Assembly (NCBI GenBank): GCA_001270045.2
Contig: DF970671.1
Location: 5,001-57,739, forward strand
Source: Bacteroidales bacterium 6E
GTDB lineage: Bacteria; Bacteroidota; Bacteroidia; Bacteroidales; Prolixibacteraceae
Reading direction: 5' to 3'
Length of the DNA: 52,739 bases
Shown here: positions 18,383 to 29,385 of the stretch, one piece after another
Layout of the letters: each line of letters starts with the position of its first letter
Numbering within the stretch: the first letter of the stretch is position 1
Made by a program: the position numbers and the translations under genes
The notes under the pieces: model-generated
The model's input: only the letters and a program-made list of their open reading frames with translations
Database searches by the model: none
Told to the model about the DNA's origin: nothing

Positions 18383-19873
18383 ATGAAGAAAACTATATTG
18401 TCCCTTTTTCTTGTTCTGTTTCTTGTTTTTCTGTCTTATTTGGTGATGGGTGCCCTGGAAGTTCAGGATTCCATCAATTCCCAAGGAGATAGTTCTACAT
18501 TGGTAAATATCCTGCCTTCCGAAGGAACTTCACAGCCAAATACATCTGCCCTTCTTCTGACTAAGACTCCGGAGCGCTCATTTTCATTTCTTACCATTAT
18601 TCGGGGTATCATTGGCATGTTTGTCCTGCTAGGTCTTGGTTATCTGCTTTCGCATAACCGGAAGAATATACCTTGGAAAACCGTTTTTACAGGCCTGGCT
18701 TTTCAGGTCATATTGGCTATTGGGGTTTTATATGTTCCCTTTATCCGCTATGGGTTTGAATTTGCCGGTCAGATCTTTGTTAAGATTCTGGATTTTACCA
18801 AGGCCGGCAGCGAATTTCTGCTTGGCGGGTTAATGGATTCTAATACATATGGTTACATATTTCTTTTCCAGGTTCTTCCTACCATTATTTTCTTTTCGGC
18901 ACTCACAAGTCTGCTTTTTTATTGGGGAATTATACAAAAGGTTGTATGGGCCTTGGCATGGGTTTTTACAAAAACTTTGAAAATCTCGGGAGCTGAAGCT
19001 TTATCGGTTGCCGGTAATATCTTTCTGGGACAGACCGAATCGCCCCTGATGATAAAGGCTTATTTGCCCAAAATGGGTAATTCTGAAATTTTATTGGTGA
19101 TGACTGGAGGCATGGCTACACTGGCTGGAGGTGTCCTTGCTGCTTACATCGCAATGCTGGGTGGAGACGACCCTGTTATGAGACTTGAGTTTGCAAAGCA
19201 CTTGCTGACTGCATCAGTAATGGCTGCTCCAGCCGCCATCGTTTTTTCCAAAATGATCGTACCTCCTGATACTGAAATTAATAAGGAAATAGAGGTCAGT
19301 AAGGACAAAATCGGAAGTAATGTGCTTGACGCAGTCACAAACGGGACAAGCGAAGGGGTAAAGCTTGCGGTTAATGTGGCAGGGATGCTTTTAGCTTTTA
19401 TTGCTTTTATTGCCATGTTCAATTTTATTTTTGGAAAAATCGGACAGTGGACTACGCTCAATGATATGATTGTTACCGCCACAAATGGACGCTACGAAGG
19501 ATTGTCCCTTCAATTTATCCTTGGGTATACTTTCGCCCCCTTGATGTGGCTAATCGGGATTACTCCTGATGACATTGTGATGGTAGGAAGATTATTGGGA
19601 GAAAAATTGATTCTTACCGAGTTCATTGGATATATCAGCCTTGCCGAACTTAAAACGGCAGGCGCCTTTGCATCACATAAATCAGTGATAATGGCCACAT
19701 ACCTTCTCTGTGGATTTGCGAATATTGCTTCAATTGGAATACAGATAGGTGGAATTGGATCATTGGCTCCCAATAAGAGAGTATTACTTTCAAAATATGG
19801 TGTTCCGGCCTTAATTGCCGGAACATTAACTTCACTTATGTCAGCTACAATTATAGGAATGCTGATGGGATAA
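18383..19873 (+). CDS. nupC: NupC-type concentrative nucleoside transporter (CNT)
   Basis: The 496-residue polytopic protein has the CNT domain from about residue 70 to the end, with the motifs GNIFLGQTESPLMIKAYL, TGGMATLAGGVLAAYI and GFANIASIGIQIGGIG. These mark the nucleoside and cation sites of the family. The first ~70 residues are an extra export-like hydrophobic segment plus a Ser/Thr-rich linker, longer than E. coli NupC but frequent in Bacteroidota. It should import nucleosides using a Na+ or H+ gradient. It lies 11 bases after the DUF151 gene. Confidence 0.92.
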   Translation: MKKTILSLFLVLFLVFLSYLVMGALEVQDSINSQGDSSTLVNILPSEGTSQPNTSALLLTKTPERSFSFLTIIRGIIGMFVLLGLGYLLSHNRKNIPWKTVFTGLAFQVILAIGVLYVPFIRYGFEFAGQIFVKILDFTKAGSEFLLGGLMDSNTYGYIFLFQVLPTIIFFSALTSLLFYWGIIQKVVWALAWVFTKTLKISGAEALSVAGNIFLGQTESPLMIKAYLPKMGNSEILLVMTGGMATLAGGVLAAYIAMLGGDDPVMRLEFAKHLLTASVMAAPAAIVFSKMIVPPDTEINKEIEVSKDKIGSNVLDAVTNGTSEGVKLAVNVAGMLLAFIAFIAMFNFIFGKIGQWTTLNDMIVTATNGRYEGLSLQFILGYTFAPLMWLIGITPDDIVMVGRLLGEKLILTEFIGYISLAELKTAGAFASHKSVIMATYLLCGFANIASIGIQIGGIGSLAPNKRVLLSKYGVPALIAGTLTSLMSATIIGMLMG

Positions 19874-20057
19874 TTCTCATTATTTCCAAATATATAAGTT
19901 GATAAACATGTCATAATCCCCAATAATCTTGTGGATATGGTTTTTTTTGTGGTTCAATTTGTGGACCATCCATATTTCGTTTGAGTCTCAAAAGCTAAAA
20001 TTCCCTGATGAGGTCATTTCTTACCACTTAGGGCGAGTCATTATATTTTTTATCCTT

Positions 20058-20065
20058 TATTTTTG
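20058..20065 (+). promoter_or_regulatory. Candidate -7 promoter box (TATTTTTG) for valS
   Basis: TATTTTTG fits TAnnTTTG and lies 36 bases before the valS ATG. No clear -33 TTTG is present. No T-box or tRNA-like leader is visible. Confidence 0.4.
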
Positions 20066-20101
20066 TGCCTTTGTTTTTAGAAACACTTAAGATTGAATAT
20101 C

Positions 20102-22735
20102 ATGGAAATTGCCAGCAAATATAATCCAACGGAGGTTGAGAAGAAATGGTATAGCTACTGGATGGAGAATGGATTCTTTCATTCGGAGCCTGATAATCGT
20201 GAACCATATACCATTGTTATTCCACCTCCCAATGTTACAGGGGTTCTCCATATGGGGCACATGCTGAACAATACCATCCAGGATATTCTGGTTCGTCGTG
20301 CCCGTATGAAGGGGAAGAATGCCTGTTGGGTTCCCGGAACCGATCATGCCTCCATTGCAACCGAGGCAAAGGTTGTCAACAAACTTCGGGAAGCCGGGAT
20401 TGACAAGCACTCATTGAGTAGGGATGAGTTTCTGAAACATGCATGGGACTGGACACACAAACATGGGGGTATCATACTTGAGCAGTTAAAAAAACTGGGA
20501 GCCAGTTGCGACTGGGATCGTACTACCTTTACCATGGATGAGCAACGAAGTGAATCGGTCATAAGGGTTTTTGTTGATTTATACAAAAAGGGTTATATAT
20601 ACAGGGGTGTCAGAATGGTGAATTGGGATCCCCAGGCCAAAACTGCTCTCTCGGATGAGGAAGTGATATATAAAGAAGTCCAGTCAAAACTGTACTATCT
20701 TAAATATCAAATTGAAGGTAGCGAAGATGAGTTTGTTACCATCGCAACGACACGTCCTGAAACCATTTTGGGGGATACAGCCGTTTGTGTTCATCCCGAA
20801 GATGAACGCTTCTTTCACTTGAAAGGTAAAAGAGTGATTGTTCCACTCATTAATCGTGCAGTTCCGGTAATCCAGGATGAATATGTGGATATGGAATTTG
20901 GTACTGGTTGCCTTAAGATTACACCTGCACACGATGTGAATGACTATACCATCGGCCTGAAATATAATCTGGAATCTATCGATATATTTAACGATGATGG
21001 TACCTTAAGCGAGAGTGCCGGATTGTTTATTGGTGAGGACCGTTTTGTTGTCAGGGAGAAAATAGTTCCGGAATTGCAAAAGGCTGGAAACATTGCCCTG
21101 ATTGAAGATTATACCAACAAGGTAGGATATTCGGAACGGACGGATGTGGTTATTGAGCCTAAACTTTCGGCACAATGGTTCTTGAAAATGGAGGATTTGG
21201 CGAAACCTGCCCTGGAGAATGTAATGAATGAGAATATTCAATTCTATCCTCCCAAATTCAAGAACATATACCGACACTGGATGAGCAACATCAAGGACTG
21301 GTGTATAAGCCGGCAGCTTTGGTGGGGCCATCGTATTCCCGTCTACTATCTCCATGACGGCAGCTTTGTGGTAGCCAACAATGCGGAAGAAGCAGTGACT
21401 GAAGCACGCATGAAGACAGGCAATCCAGATTTGGGAATCAATGATCTTCGTCAGGACGAGGATGTATTGGATACGTGGTTCAGTAGCTGGTTATGGCCTG
21501 TATCCGTTTTCGATGGCATTAATAATCCTGACAATCCTGAAATCAAGTATTATTATCCGACCAGTGATCTAGTTACGGCGCCCGATATCATTTTTTTCTG
21601 GGTTGCCCGTATGATTATCGCTGGCTATGAATATCGAAATGACCTTCCCTTCAAGAATGTTTATTTCACGGGAATGGTGCGTGATAAGCAAGGACGTAAA
21701 ATGTCAAAATCTCTTGGAAATTCTCCTGAGCCACTTGAATTGATCGAAAAATTTGGTGCAGACGGAGTAAGAGTGGGGATGTTGCTTTGTTCACCGGCAG
21801 GAGGAGATCTCCTTTTCGATGAGAGCTTACCTCAACAGGGCATGAGTTTCTCAACAAAAATATGGAACGCATTCCGGCTTGTTAAGAGCTGGGAAGTAGA
21901 TGATGCCATCTCCCAGCCACTACATTCACAGCTTGCGATAGATTGGTTTCAACATAAATTGGCTGAAGTAAATCGTCAAATGGATGATTTATTTGAAAAA
22001 TACCGGATTTCAGATGCATTGATGCTCATTTACACTACGGTCAGAGATGAGTTCTCAGGCTGGCTGCTGGAGACCGTAAAACCCGCATATCAAATGCCGG
22101 TTGATGCCCGGACTTATTCAGAAGTAATTACCTTGTTTGATCATTTACTTAAAATTCTCCATCCTTTCATGCCATTTATCACCGAAGAAATATGGCAGAT
22201 GCTGGAAGAAAGAGCCAAAGGTGAAAGTATCATGGTTTCAACATTGCCTAAAGCTTCTCAATATGATTCAAGAATTACAGAGGCCTTTGAGAATGTCAAG
22301 GAAGCTGTTTCCGGAATCAGAAAGATCCGGCTCGACCATGCTGTCCCAAACCGGGAAGTATTGGAATTGTTCGTTCAGCCAGGAGACAAGGGTTTTGAAC
22401 AGGAATACCTGCCTGTAGTATTAAAATTGGGAAACCTAAACAAGGTTTGTGTTGTGAATGGTGAGGTTAGTGGCGCTGCCTCATTCAGGGTAAAATCAAC
22501 CAATTTCTACCTTCCATTGGGCGAACATGCAGATACAGAAGAAGAACTCAGGAAATTGAATGATGAGCTCACTTATACAAAGGGCTTTCTGCAATCGGTA
22601 ATGAAGAAGCTTGGGAATGATAGATTTGTGTCTGGTGCCCCCAAAGAAGTAGTTGATAAGGAAATGGCAAAAAAGGCTGATGCTGAAGAGAAAATCAGGA
22701 TTTTAGAGGAAAGGATAGCAAGCCTGAAAGCTTAA
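20102..22735 (+). CDS. valS: Valyl-tRNA synthetase
   Basis: The 877-residue class Ia synthetase is set to start at ATG 20102 ([16 protein letters not shown]); an upstream TTG at 20093 would add three residues. The HIGH-type motif is HMGH ([11 protein letters not shown]) and KMSKS is intact ([10 protein letters not shown]). The CP1 editing domain (about 190-340; [13 protein letters not shown]) is present, as is the C-terminal coiled coil (about 815-877) that contacts tRNA. Convergent with the histidine kinase; the stops are only 14 bases apart. Confidence 0.97.
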   Translation: MEIASKYNPTEVEKKWYSYWMENGFFHSEPDNREPYTIVIPPPNVTGVLHMGHMLNNTIQDILVRRARMKGKNACWVPGTDHASIATEAKVVNKLREAGIDKHSLSRDEFLKHAWDWTHKHGGIILEQLKKLGASCDWDRTTFTMDEQRSESVIRVFVDLYKKGYIYRGVRMVNWDPQAKTALSDEEVIYKEVQSKLYYLKYQIEGSEDEFVTIATTRPETILGDTAVCVHPEDERFFHLKGKRVIVPLINRAVPVIQDEYVDMEFGTGCLKITPAHDVNDYTIGLKYNLESIDIFNDDGTLSESAGLFIGEDRFVVREKIVPELQKAGNIALIEDYTNKVGYSERTDVVIEPKLSAQWFLKMEDLAKPALENVMNENIQFYPPKFKNIYRHWMSNIKDWCISRQLWWGHRIPVYYLHDGSFVVANNAEEAVTEARMKTGNPDLGINDLRQDEDVLDTWFSSWLWPVSVFDGINNPDNPEIKYYYPTSDLVTAPDIIFFWVARMIIAGYEYRNDLPFKNVYFTGMVRDKQGRKMSKSLGNSPEPLELIEKFGADGVRVGMLLCSPAGGDLLFDESLPQQGMSFSTKIWNAFRLVKSWEVDDAISQPLHSQLAIDWFQHKLAEVNRQMDDLFEKYRISDALMLIYTTVRDEFSGWLLETVKPAYQMPVDARTYSEVITLFDHLLKILHPFMPFITEEIWQMLEERAKGESIMVSTLPKASQYDSRITEAFENVKEAVSGIRKIRLDHAVPNREVLELFVQPGDKGFEQEYLPVVLKLGNLNKVCVVNGEVSGAASFRVKSTNFYLPLGEHADTEEELRKLNDELTYTKGFLQSVMKKLGNDRFVSGAPKEVVDKEMAKKADAEEKIRILEERIASLKA

Positions 22736-22749
22736 ATTTGATTTTTAAA

Positions 22750-24804
22750 TCAGGAAAGAATTCTCATAAATCCCTTGGGATTTACCAGAGGAAGTTCAAA
22801 CCAAAACCGTGACCCTTTGTTGATCTCGGAGTTCAGATTCAGAGTACCCCCCATCAGGGCAACAAAATGTTGTGCCACGGATAAACCAATTCCGGCACCA
22901 GCCTTCTGGGAAGTCCGGTCTTTGTCAATTACATAGAAACGCAAGAAAATGTTTTCTCTTTCGCTTTCGGGAATTCCTGGACCTGTGTCCTCAACAAAAA
23001 ATTCAACAGAGGAAGAACCTTTGTTATTGTATCCAAAACGAATCATGCCTTCATTCGTAAATTTGATCGCATTTTCAAGTAAGAGATGAAGGGTCTGTTT
23101 TAGAAGTACCTGATCGGTCTCGAATCCAACTTCATCAGCCTGAATAGCCGCGGACATTTTAAGTTGAAGGTCACGGTTGTCAGGCATCAGTGGGTAGAAT
23201 TGGTTAAATAAATCACGAAGCAGCTGGTTGATATTGCAAAATGATGTGCTTATTTCCAGTGTGTTGGTCTCGATTTTTGAAAGATAAATCGTGTTGTCAA
23301 TCATGCTCAACAACTGATAACCATGCACTGAAATCTCATGTATGAAATCCTCTTTCTCGAAGTCAGATAAGCCTGGTTCGGCCAGCAGTTTGGTAAGTCC
23401 GATGATAATGTTCATTGGAGTCCTGATATCATGCGACAGGTTGGCAAGGAACCTTGATTTAAGGGCGACTGCTTCCTCTGCCCTGATCTTGGCCTTTTCA
23501 AGTTCAAATTCAGCCTTTTTCCTGCGTGTAATATCTCTTGCTATGGAAATTACGGCATTGTCATTAAGACGGGCCAGTCGCATTTCAAATAATAGCGTGG
23601 TGTTGTTGGCTTCAAGTGAATACTCGATGGTCTCAATGGAGTCATTATCAATGGCTCTGTGAATGCATTCGAAAATTTTCCTGGACATGTTTTCCGGAAA
23701 TCCAACGTCAAAAATAGTACTTCCAATGATTTCTCCCGCTTCAAGGCGAAGGTCTGACTGCCCCTTGAATACCAGGTCTTCATAGGTGCCTTCACGATCA
23801 ATGACAAAGAAGATGTCTGGAATGGCTTCAATAAGAGCCATGTATCTGTCTTTTGTCTCCTTCAGGGCCTTTATTTCTTTCTTTTCCTGTGAAACATCAT
23901 AAAAGATACATACGCAGCTAAACTGGTTAAACCAGAATATGTGAAGGTTGAACCATTTATCATGGTAAGGCGAATAAATCTCTGATTGTTGCCTCGGATT
24001 TAAGATAAAGAGGTCGTTCCAGTTGAATGAATTCTTGAAGATAAGACCAAATAAATAATTCAGTTCCTGATTCTTTGCCTCCTGGAATGGCATTTTGAAT
24101 TGTGACTCAAATGCATGATTGATCTTTTCGATTTGCAGGAGGGTGATATTGCCGGCATGATCTCTAGCTGCATTGATCTGAACCAACGGTTGTTTTACCG
24201 TCTGGAATGTTTCATTGATCTGACGTTGAATTGAAAGTTGTTCTTCCCTTAATGCACTGAAGCGTTTGTCGAAACTCACCCTGATTAGGGTTGCTGCAAT
24301 AAAGACTATGATGAGTCCGGTAAGGGGATTGTTTGAGAAATTCTGTGAAAGCGCAAAGAATCGGTCAGAAAGATCGGCCTCAATAATATGAAAGACCATA
24401 TAAACCAGTCCACTGGCCATGAAGAGGATGAACCTGAAATTGACGGCCGAGAATAATGCGAGAAATGAAACACCGGCGATAAACCACCACATGGCGGTAA
24501 AAAGTGTCTCGGCAGGTGGATTGCTGTTGCTGAAATCTGCCAAATAGGAAAAATAAGAGATCAGCGGTATAAAGAATACTATATTGATAGATAGGTCACT
24601 TTTTCCTTGCCTGACACTTAAGAATGCACCGACGAATGCCAGGATACTGATAATGTCAGCAACCGGATTGGCAAGGTCAGTTCTGAATAGTTGTTTATAG
24701 ACAAGTGCAGCAAGCGCAATAACCAGACCTGCTGCCATAATATATTTCAAACTTCCGGAGATACTGTCTTCGCCTTTTTTTATATCATGCGCACTATATT
24801 TCAA
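22750..24804 (-). CDS. Membrane sensor histidine kinase with PAS domains
   Basis: The 684-residue protein has about six N-terminal membrane helices (about 20-190), a PAS-like region (about 205-315), a second PAS domain (about 325-435; AIPDIFFVIDREG), a HisKA dimerisation domain with H458 in LANLSHDIRTPMN, and a HATPase_c domain with an N box (LLENAIKFTN), G1 (DTGPGIP) and G2 (GAGIGLSVAQHF). It should autophosphorylate H458 and pass phosphate to a response regulator. No receiver domain is fused and no regulator is adjacent, so it is an orphan kinase; its signal is unknown. Confidence 0.9.
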   Translation of the reverse strand: MKYSAHDIKKGEDSISGSLKYIMAAGLVIALAALVYKQLFRTDLANPVADIISILAFVGAFLSVRQGKSDLSINIVFFIPLISYFSYLADFSNSNPPAETLFTAMWWFIAGVSFLALFSAVNFRFILFMASGLVYMVFHIIEADLSDRFFALSQNFSNNPLTGLIIVFIAATLIRVSFDKRFSALREEQLSIQRQINETFQTVKQPLVQINAARDHAGNITLLQIEKINHAFESQFKMPFQEAKNQELNYLFGLIFKNSFNWNDLFILNPRQQSEIYSPYHDKWFNLHIFWFNQFSCVCIFYDVSQEKKEIKALKETKDRYMALIEAIPDIFFVIDREGTYEDLVFKGQSDLRLEAGEIIGSTIFDVGFPENMSRKIFECIHRAIDNDSIETIEYSLEANNTTLLFEMRLARLNDNAVISIARDITRRKKAEFELEKAKIRAEEAVALKSRFLANLSHDIRTPMNIIIGLTKLLAEPGLSDFEKEDFIHEISVHGYQLLSMIDNTIYLSKIETNTLEISTSFCNINQLLRDLFNQFYPLMPDNRDLQLKMSAAIQADEVGFETDQVLLKQTLHLLLENAIKFTNEGMIRFGYNNKGSSSVEFFVEDTGPGIPESERENIFLRFYVIDKDRTSQKAGAGIGLSVAQHFVALMGGTLNLNSEINKGSRFWFELPLVNPKGFMRILS

Positions 24805-25055
24805 TATGTTTGAATATGCTATATCCTGCGTTATCGCGAAATACTTCCATCAGGAATTTTGGTTCCCAATTTTAAAGTTAAGTGTAAAAATAACTGAAAA
24901 GAAATAAGGAATACTCTTTGAATGAAAAAAATCATCATTCGTATTCTGTCGCATCAACAGAGTGCAAATAATTGTGAACCTGATTTTTGTTATAAATTAT
25001 TCGGATTGCATGGTTTAGTTTTGTGATGAAGAATAATTATAAATAAGGATATAAA

Positions 25056-26693
25056 ATGGCAAAAGGTTTTTTTAATGTTCCGGTTGCAGTTAATGAGCCG
25101 GTGTTGAGTTACGCTCCGGGATCTGCCGAGCGTAAAGAGCTTCAGGAAAAGCTCAGGGAAATGCGGGGAATGGAACTTGAACTCCCCATGATAATAGGGG
25201 GAAAAGAAATTCGGACAGGTAAGTTGGAAAGGATGTTTCCTCCCCACGAAATCGCGCACACTCTGGGATATTACCATCAAGGTGATGCTAGTCATGTGAC
25301 CATGGCCATCGAAGCCGCCATGGCTGCTCGCGAACAATGGGCTGCCCTGTCGTGGGAGCATAGGGCATCTGTTTTTCTGAAAGCTGCCGACTTATTGGCA
25401 GGTCCCTATCGTGCAAAGCTCAATGCAGCCACCATGCTTGGGCAGTCAAAAAATGCTTACCAGGCAGAGATTGATGCAGCCTGCGAATTGGCTGATTTTT
25501 TCCGGTTTGGTGTCAGGGAGATGACGAGAATATATCAAATGCAACCTGAGTCAGTGCGTGGCATTTGGAATTATAATGAATTCCGTCCTCTTGAAGGTTT
25601 CGTATATGCATTAACACCTTTCAACTTCACCTCAATTGCCGGAAACCTGCCTGCAGCACCTGCAATGATGGGTAATGTTGTTGTTTGGAAACCTTCAAAA
25701 ACTGCCGTTTATTCTGCCGGGGTTATCATGGATCTTTTCCGTGAGGCTGGTGTGCCTGACGGTGTTATCAACCTCGTTTTCGTATCTGGTCCGGTTGGAG
25801 CTGAAGTTACCATGAACCATCCTGATTTCGCTGGAATTCATTTCACCGGAAGTACAGGGGTATTCCAATCGGTATGGAAAAGAATAGGCGAGAATATCTA
25901 TAAATACAAATCATATCCCAGGATCGTTGGAGAAACTGGCGGTAAAGACTTCATTTTTGCTGATGCGACAGCTGATAAGCAGGCATTGACAATTGCAATG
26001 ATCAGAGGTGCGTTTGAATATCAGGGTCAGAAGTGTTCAGCGGCTTCAAGAGCTTATGTTCCCGCAAGTATCTGGCCAGATATCAAGGAGCGTCTCGAAC
26101 GTGAAATGGCCACTGTGAAGATGGGGCCACCTGAGGACTTCACCAATTTCTTTAATGCCGTAATTGATGAGGCTTCTTTCGATAAACTGGTTAGCTTTAT
26201 TGACCGTGCGAAATCTGATAAAGATGCAGATGTCATCATAGGGGGAAATTATGACAAATCAGTTGGTTATTTTATCGAACCGACGATTATCCAGGCCTAT
26301 GATCCAAAATATATCACAATGGAAGAAGAATTGTTTGGGCCGGTACTGACAGTTTACGTATACAATGACGAAGACCTGGATGAGACATTGAAGATCTTGG
26401 ATGAAACATCAATTTATGCACTGACGGGTGCCATCTTCTCACAGAACCGGTATAATATCGAAAAATATACCCGCATACTCGAAAATGCTGCCGGCAACTT
26501 CTATATTAACGACAAGCCTACTGGTGCTGTTGTTGGTCAGCAGCCTTTTGGTGGTGCCAGGGGATCGGGAACAAACGACAAGGCCGGATCTCTTTTCAAT
26601 ATGCTTAGATGGGTCAACATACGAACCATCAAGGAGAATTTTAATCCTCCCCATAATTATACCTATCCAAATTTTGCTCCGGATAAAGAATAA
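25056..26693 (+). CDS. pruA: L-glutamate gamma-semialdehyde dehydrogenase (1-pyrroline-5-carboxylate dehydrogenase)
   Basis: The 545-residue aldehyde dehydrogenase has catalytic Cys327 (YQGQKCSAASR) and general base Glu293 (VGETGGKDF). It has the family's substrate-site segment near the C terminus (NDKPTGAVVGQQPFGGARGSGTND, about residues 488-511). Length and motifs match the monofunctional P5C dehydrogenases of the ALDH4 type rather than the PutA fusion. It oxidises glutamate semialdehyde from proline or ornithine breakdown to glutamate with NAD+. No proline dehydrogenase gene is present in the window. A strong terminator follows. Confidence 0.93.
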   Translation: MAKGFFNVPVAVNEPVLSYAPGSAERKELQEKLREMRGMELELPMIIGGKEIRTGKLERMFPPHEIAHTLGYYHQGDASHVTMAIEAAMAAREQWAALSWEHRASVFLKAADLLAGPYRAKLNAATMLGQSKNAYQAEIDAACELADFFRFGVREMTRIYQMQPESVRGIWNYNEFRPLEGFVYALTPFNFTSIAGNLPAAPAMMGNVVVWKPSKTAVYSAGVIMDLFREAGVPDGVINLVFVSGPVGAEVTMNHPDFAGIHFTGSTGVFQSVWKRIGENIYKYKSYPRIVGETGGKDFIFADATADKQALTIAMIRGAFEYQGQKCSAASRAYVPASIWPDIKERLEREMATVKMGPPEDFTNFFNAVIDEASFDKLVSFIDRAKSDKDADVIIGGNYDKSVGYFIEPTIIQAYDPKYITMEEELFGPVLTVYVYNDEDLDETLKILDETSIYALTGAIFSQNRYNIEKYTRILENAAGNFYINDKPTGAVVGQQPFGGARGSGTNDKAGSLFNMLRWVNIRTIKENFNPPHNYTYPNFAPDKE

Positions 26694-26706
26694 ACTTTGG
26701 GATGTT

Positions 26707-26749
26707 AAAAACACGGGAGATTGTTTAATCAATTCTCCCGTGTTTTTTT
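26707..26749 (+). terminator. Rho-independent terminator after pruA
   Basis: ACACGGGAGA pairs perfectly with TCTCCCGTGT across a 13-base loop, with flanking A and T runs; six T residues follow the right arm. It lies 13 bases after the pruA stop. Confidence 0.85.
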
Positions 26750-26776
26750 ATAATTTGGCAGCAAATTAAGCTGTGT

Positions 26777-27085
26777 ATGCTGAATAGGTTAAAATCTGAA
26801 GGTCGATTTTATATCTTATTGAAAAACAAATATTTCATCGTAATTCTCATCTTTGTCGTCTGGATGATATTTTTCGATGAAAATAACCTTGTTGCCCATC
26901 ATCGTAACAAGAAGAGGCTATCAGCTCTTAAATCGCAGAAAGAATATTACATCGAAAAAATCGCTGAAGACAATCAAAAGATTGAAGAACTGCGTTCTGG
27001 ACAGAATAATCTTGAAAAATATGCCCGTGAGCAGTTTTTCATGTCACGTCCGGATGAGGATGTGTTTATGATTGTCGAAGATTAA
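26777..27085 (+). CDS. FtsB/DivIC-type septum formation protein
   Basis: The 102-residue protein has one membrane helix (about 20-35; FIVILIFVVWMIFF), a periplasmic coiled coil (about 40-80; RLSALKSQKEYYIEKIAEDNQKI) and the C-terminal motif LEKYAREQFFMSRPDEDVF, which matches the DivIC/FtsB family. These bitopic proteins bridge early and late divisome parts. Its stop codon overlaps that of the convergent membrane-protein gene. Confidence 0.88.
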   Translation: MLNRLKSEGRFYILLKNKYFIVILIFVVWMIFFDENNLVAHHRNKKRLSALKSQKEYYIEKIAEDNQKIEELRSGQNNLEKYAREQFFMSRPDEDVFMIVED

Positions 27086-28071
27086 ACGGCTGTCAGTTTC
27101 AAATAGGCCGCTATTCCCAAAATCATATAAATGATGATCTCGCCCCAGACGTGGCGTTTGAATGACAGTAGCAGATTACTAACCAGGAAAGAGACAGGCG
27201 TAAGGGCAACCAGAAGTATTTCTTCAGAAGCTGATGGAACCAAACCCAATATAATCAGGTTGCTGACAAAAATCAGAAAGAAGACAAGGTAGTACTGCCT
27301 GATACTGATTTTCTTCTCTTCATAATTTCTGATCATGTTAAGACTTCCCACGAAGATCAATAATCCGATATAGCCCAGATATATCAATATGCCCGGTTTA
27401 TTGCCAAACTGTGGATTTGTTGTCATCAGATTTGCCTCCAGGATTGTGATTTGTTGTGGCAGTCCGTCATTTAGGAAAAAGTAAGTAAATGTGAAAAGCC
27501 ACGGTGTGAGGAATCCTGCAATTGTTAACACATTTTCTCTCCAACCCGTTTCCCTTCCCAGAATCATTCCTCCGGCAACCACTGAAGGCAGCAGGAAAAC
27601 TGAATTCAGATAAAACATTGAGCCAATTCCCAAAAGGAATCCTGACTCAAAAACCTGTGAATAAGGTTTTCTTTGATCAAAAACATTAAAAATTCTGTAA
27701 AGGGACAACAATAAAAAGATCAGCGAAAAATAGATCGGATGGAGTGTATGAAACGCTGACAAACCACAAACAAAATATATAAAAAGAGCTGCTGGTAAAA
27801 CATTTTTTGTTCTGGAAAAGCCAAATTCGGTATTCATCCTTTGCAAAATTACTCCTGCAAGGATCAGAAGCAGGAAGGAGATAGCTCCCATTGCCAAAGG
27901 GGAATTTTTGACCAGTAAATGGACAGGCCTGAAAAGGACCATTTGGTTTTCGCCATCAAAAAAATTGTAATGATAATCTTCAGTGCCTGAGACTAGCCAA
28001 AATACCAAAGCAAGCACTGGGAAGATCAGGTAGCTGATTAACCGGTTCGAATTGGCCAGCCGATATATCAT
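27082..28071 (-). CDS. Uncharacterised polytopic membrane protein, DUF6427-like
   Basis: A 329-residue hydrophobic protein with about nine membrane segments and no catalytic motif that I can recognise. The layout resembles the Bacteroidota DUF6427 family (N-terminal MIYRL...LISYLIFPVLALVFWLV, mid-region NSVFLLPSVVAGGMILGRETGWRENV at about residues 157-183); this is recalled, not searched. It starts 3 bases after the purD stop, so the two are probably co-transcribed. No function is known. Confidence 0.6.
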   Translation of the reverse strand: MIYRLANSNRLISYLIFPVLALVFWLVSGTEDYHYNFFDGENQMVLFRPVHLLVKNSPLAMGAISFLLLILAGVILQRMNTEFGFSRTKNVLPAALFIYFVCGLSAFHTLHPIYFSLIFLLLSLYRIFNVFDQRKPYSQVFESGFLLGIGSMFYLNSVFLLPSVVAGGMILGRETGWRENVLTIAGFLTPWLFTFTYFFLNDGLPQQITILEANLMTTNPQFGNKPGILIYLGYIGLLIFVGSLNMIRNYEEKKISIRQYYLVFFLIFVSNLIILGLVPSASEEILLVALTPVSFLVSNLLLSFKRHVWGEIIIYMILGIAAYLKLTAV

Positions 28072-28074
28072 GGT

Positions 28075-29343
28075 TTAGAGATCAAAACCGATATCAGTGC
28101 GGAAGTATTTACCTTCGTATTCAATCAGTCGGGCGTTATTCAATGACTTAGCCAAAGCTTCATGGATGTCATTGCCTGAAGCACTGATTGCAAGGACCCT
28201 GCCTCCATTGTTTTTCAATTTGCCAAATTCCAGTTTGGTGCCTGAGTGGAAAAGGAGACAATCGTTAATCTTGTCATATCCGGATATGATCTTTCCTTTT
28301 TCGAATTCCCCAGGGTATCCCCCCGAAACCAGTACCACCGTAGCTGCTGCCTCTTCAGTGTACTCGATATTTTTGGTGCCGAGTTTACATTCAGCAGCAG
28401 CATTTAACAGATCGAGCAAGTCAGATTTAATGCGGAGCACGACTGCTTCTGTTTCCGGATCCCCCATACGTGCATTGTATTCAATCATATATGGATCTCC
28501 ATCACAATTTATCAGGCCGAAGAAAATGAAGCCCTGATATTCGATATTTTCCTCCTGCAAACCACGAATCGTAGGTTCGATAATCCTGGTTTTTACCTTA
28601 TCCATAAAGACTTCGTCGGCAAAGGGTACCGGGCTTACGGCTCCCATACCTCCGGTATTGAGTCCGGTATCTCCCTCTCCGATTCTTTTATAATCCTTGG
28701 CCTCAGGTAGCAGGATATAATCTTTTCCATCGGTCAAAATGAAGACCGATAATTCTATGCCCGAGAGGAATTCTTCAATAACAACGGTTTTGCTTGCATT
28801 GCCAAATTTTCCGACAAGCATTTCCCAAAATGCGTCCTGGGCGTATTCCAATGAGTCGAGTATCAGGACTCCCTTCCCTGCGGCCAGGCCATCAGCTTTA
28901 AGAACGTATGGTGGATTCATGGCTTTCAGGAAACGGAATCCTTCTTCGGCAGTTTCCTTTGTAAATGAGGCATATGTGGCAGTTGGTATTTGATGCCTCT
29001 TCATGAAATCTTTGGCAAATTCCTTACTCCCCTCCAGTCGGGCTCCCTCTTTTTTGGGCCCGATGATTTTTACATACTGAAGGTCAGGGTCGTTGGCAAA
29101 ATAGTCATGAATTCCATCAACCAGGGGGGCTTCCGGACCAATTACCATCAGATCGATCTCATTCTCGAGTACTTCCCTCTTAATGGTTTCAAACTGTGAT
29201 AAGTCGGCATTCAGGTTAATCCCTAATTCAGCCGTGCCAGGATTCCCAGGTGCGAAAAACAATTCTGAAAGCAGCGGGCTCTGACTGATTTTCCATCCGA
29301 GTGCGTGTTCGCGCCCACCTGATCCAACTATAAGTACATTCAT
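28075..29343 (-). CDS. purD: Phosphoribosylamine-glycine ligase (GAR synthetase)
   Basis: The 422-residue ATP-grasp enzyme begins MNVLIVGSGGREHALGWK, the PurD N-domain signature, and contains SKEFAKDFMKRHQIPTA, the glycine-rich ATP segment ADGLAAGKGV, NTGGMGAVSPVP and EYNARMGDPETE with the metal-binding Glu/Asn. It catalyses the second step of purine synthesis. It lies upstream of the DUF6427-like gene with a 3-base gap. Confidence 0.97.
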   Translation of the reverse strand: MNVLIVGSGGREHALGWKISQSPLLSELFFAPGNPGTAELGINLNADLSQFETIKREVLENEIDLMVIGPEAPLVDGIHDYFANDPDLQYVKIIGPKKEGARLEGSKEFAKDFMKRHQIPTATYASFTKETAEEGFRFLKAMNPPYVLKADGLAAGKGVLILDSLEYAQDAFWEMLVGKFGNASKTVVIEEFLSGIELSVFILTDGKDYILLPEAKDYKRIGEGDTGLNTGGMGAVSPVPFADEVFMDKVKTRIIEPTIRGLQEENIEYQGFIFFGLINCDGDPYMIEYNARMGDPETEAVVLRIKSDLLDLLNAAAECKLGTKNIEYTEEAAATVVLVSGGYPGEFEKGKIISGYDKINDCLLFHSGTKLEFGKLKNNGGRVLAISASGNDIHEALAKSLNNARLIEYEGKYFRTDIGFDL

Positions 29344-29385
29344 AGTAAATATTTTAACCGATGTTGTTGATGTCTACAGGCAATT

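Noticed and set aside
22739-22752. Palindrome TGATTTTTAAATCA region between valS and the histidine kinase
   Set aside because: AT-only short palindrome without a proper loop; too weak to call a terminator.
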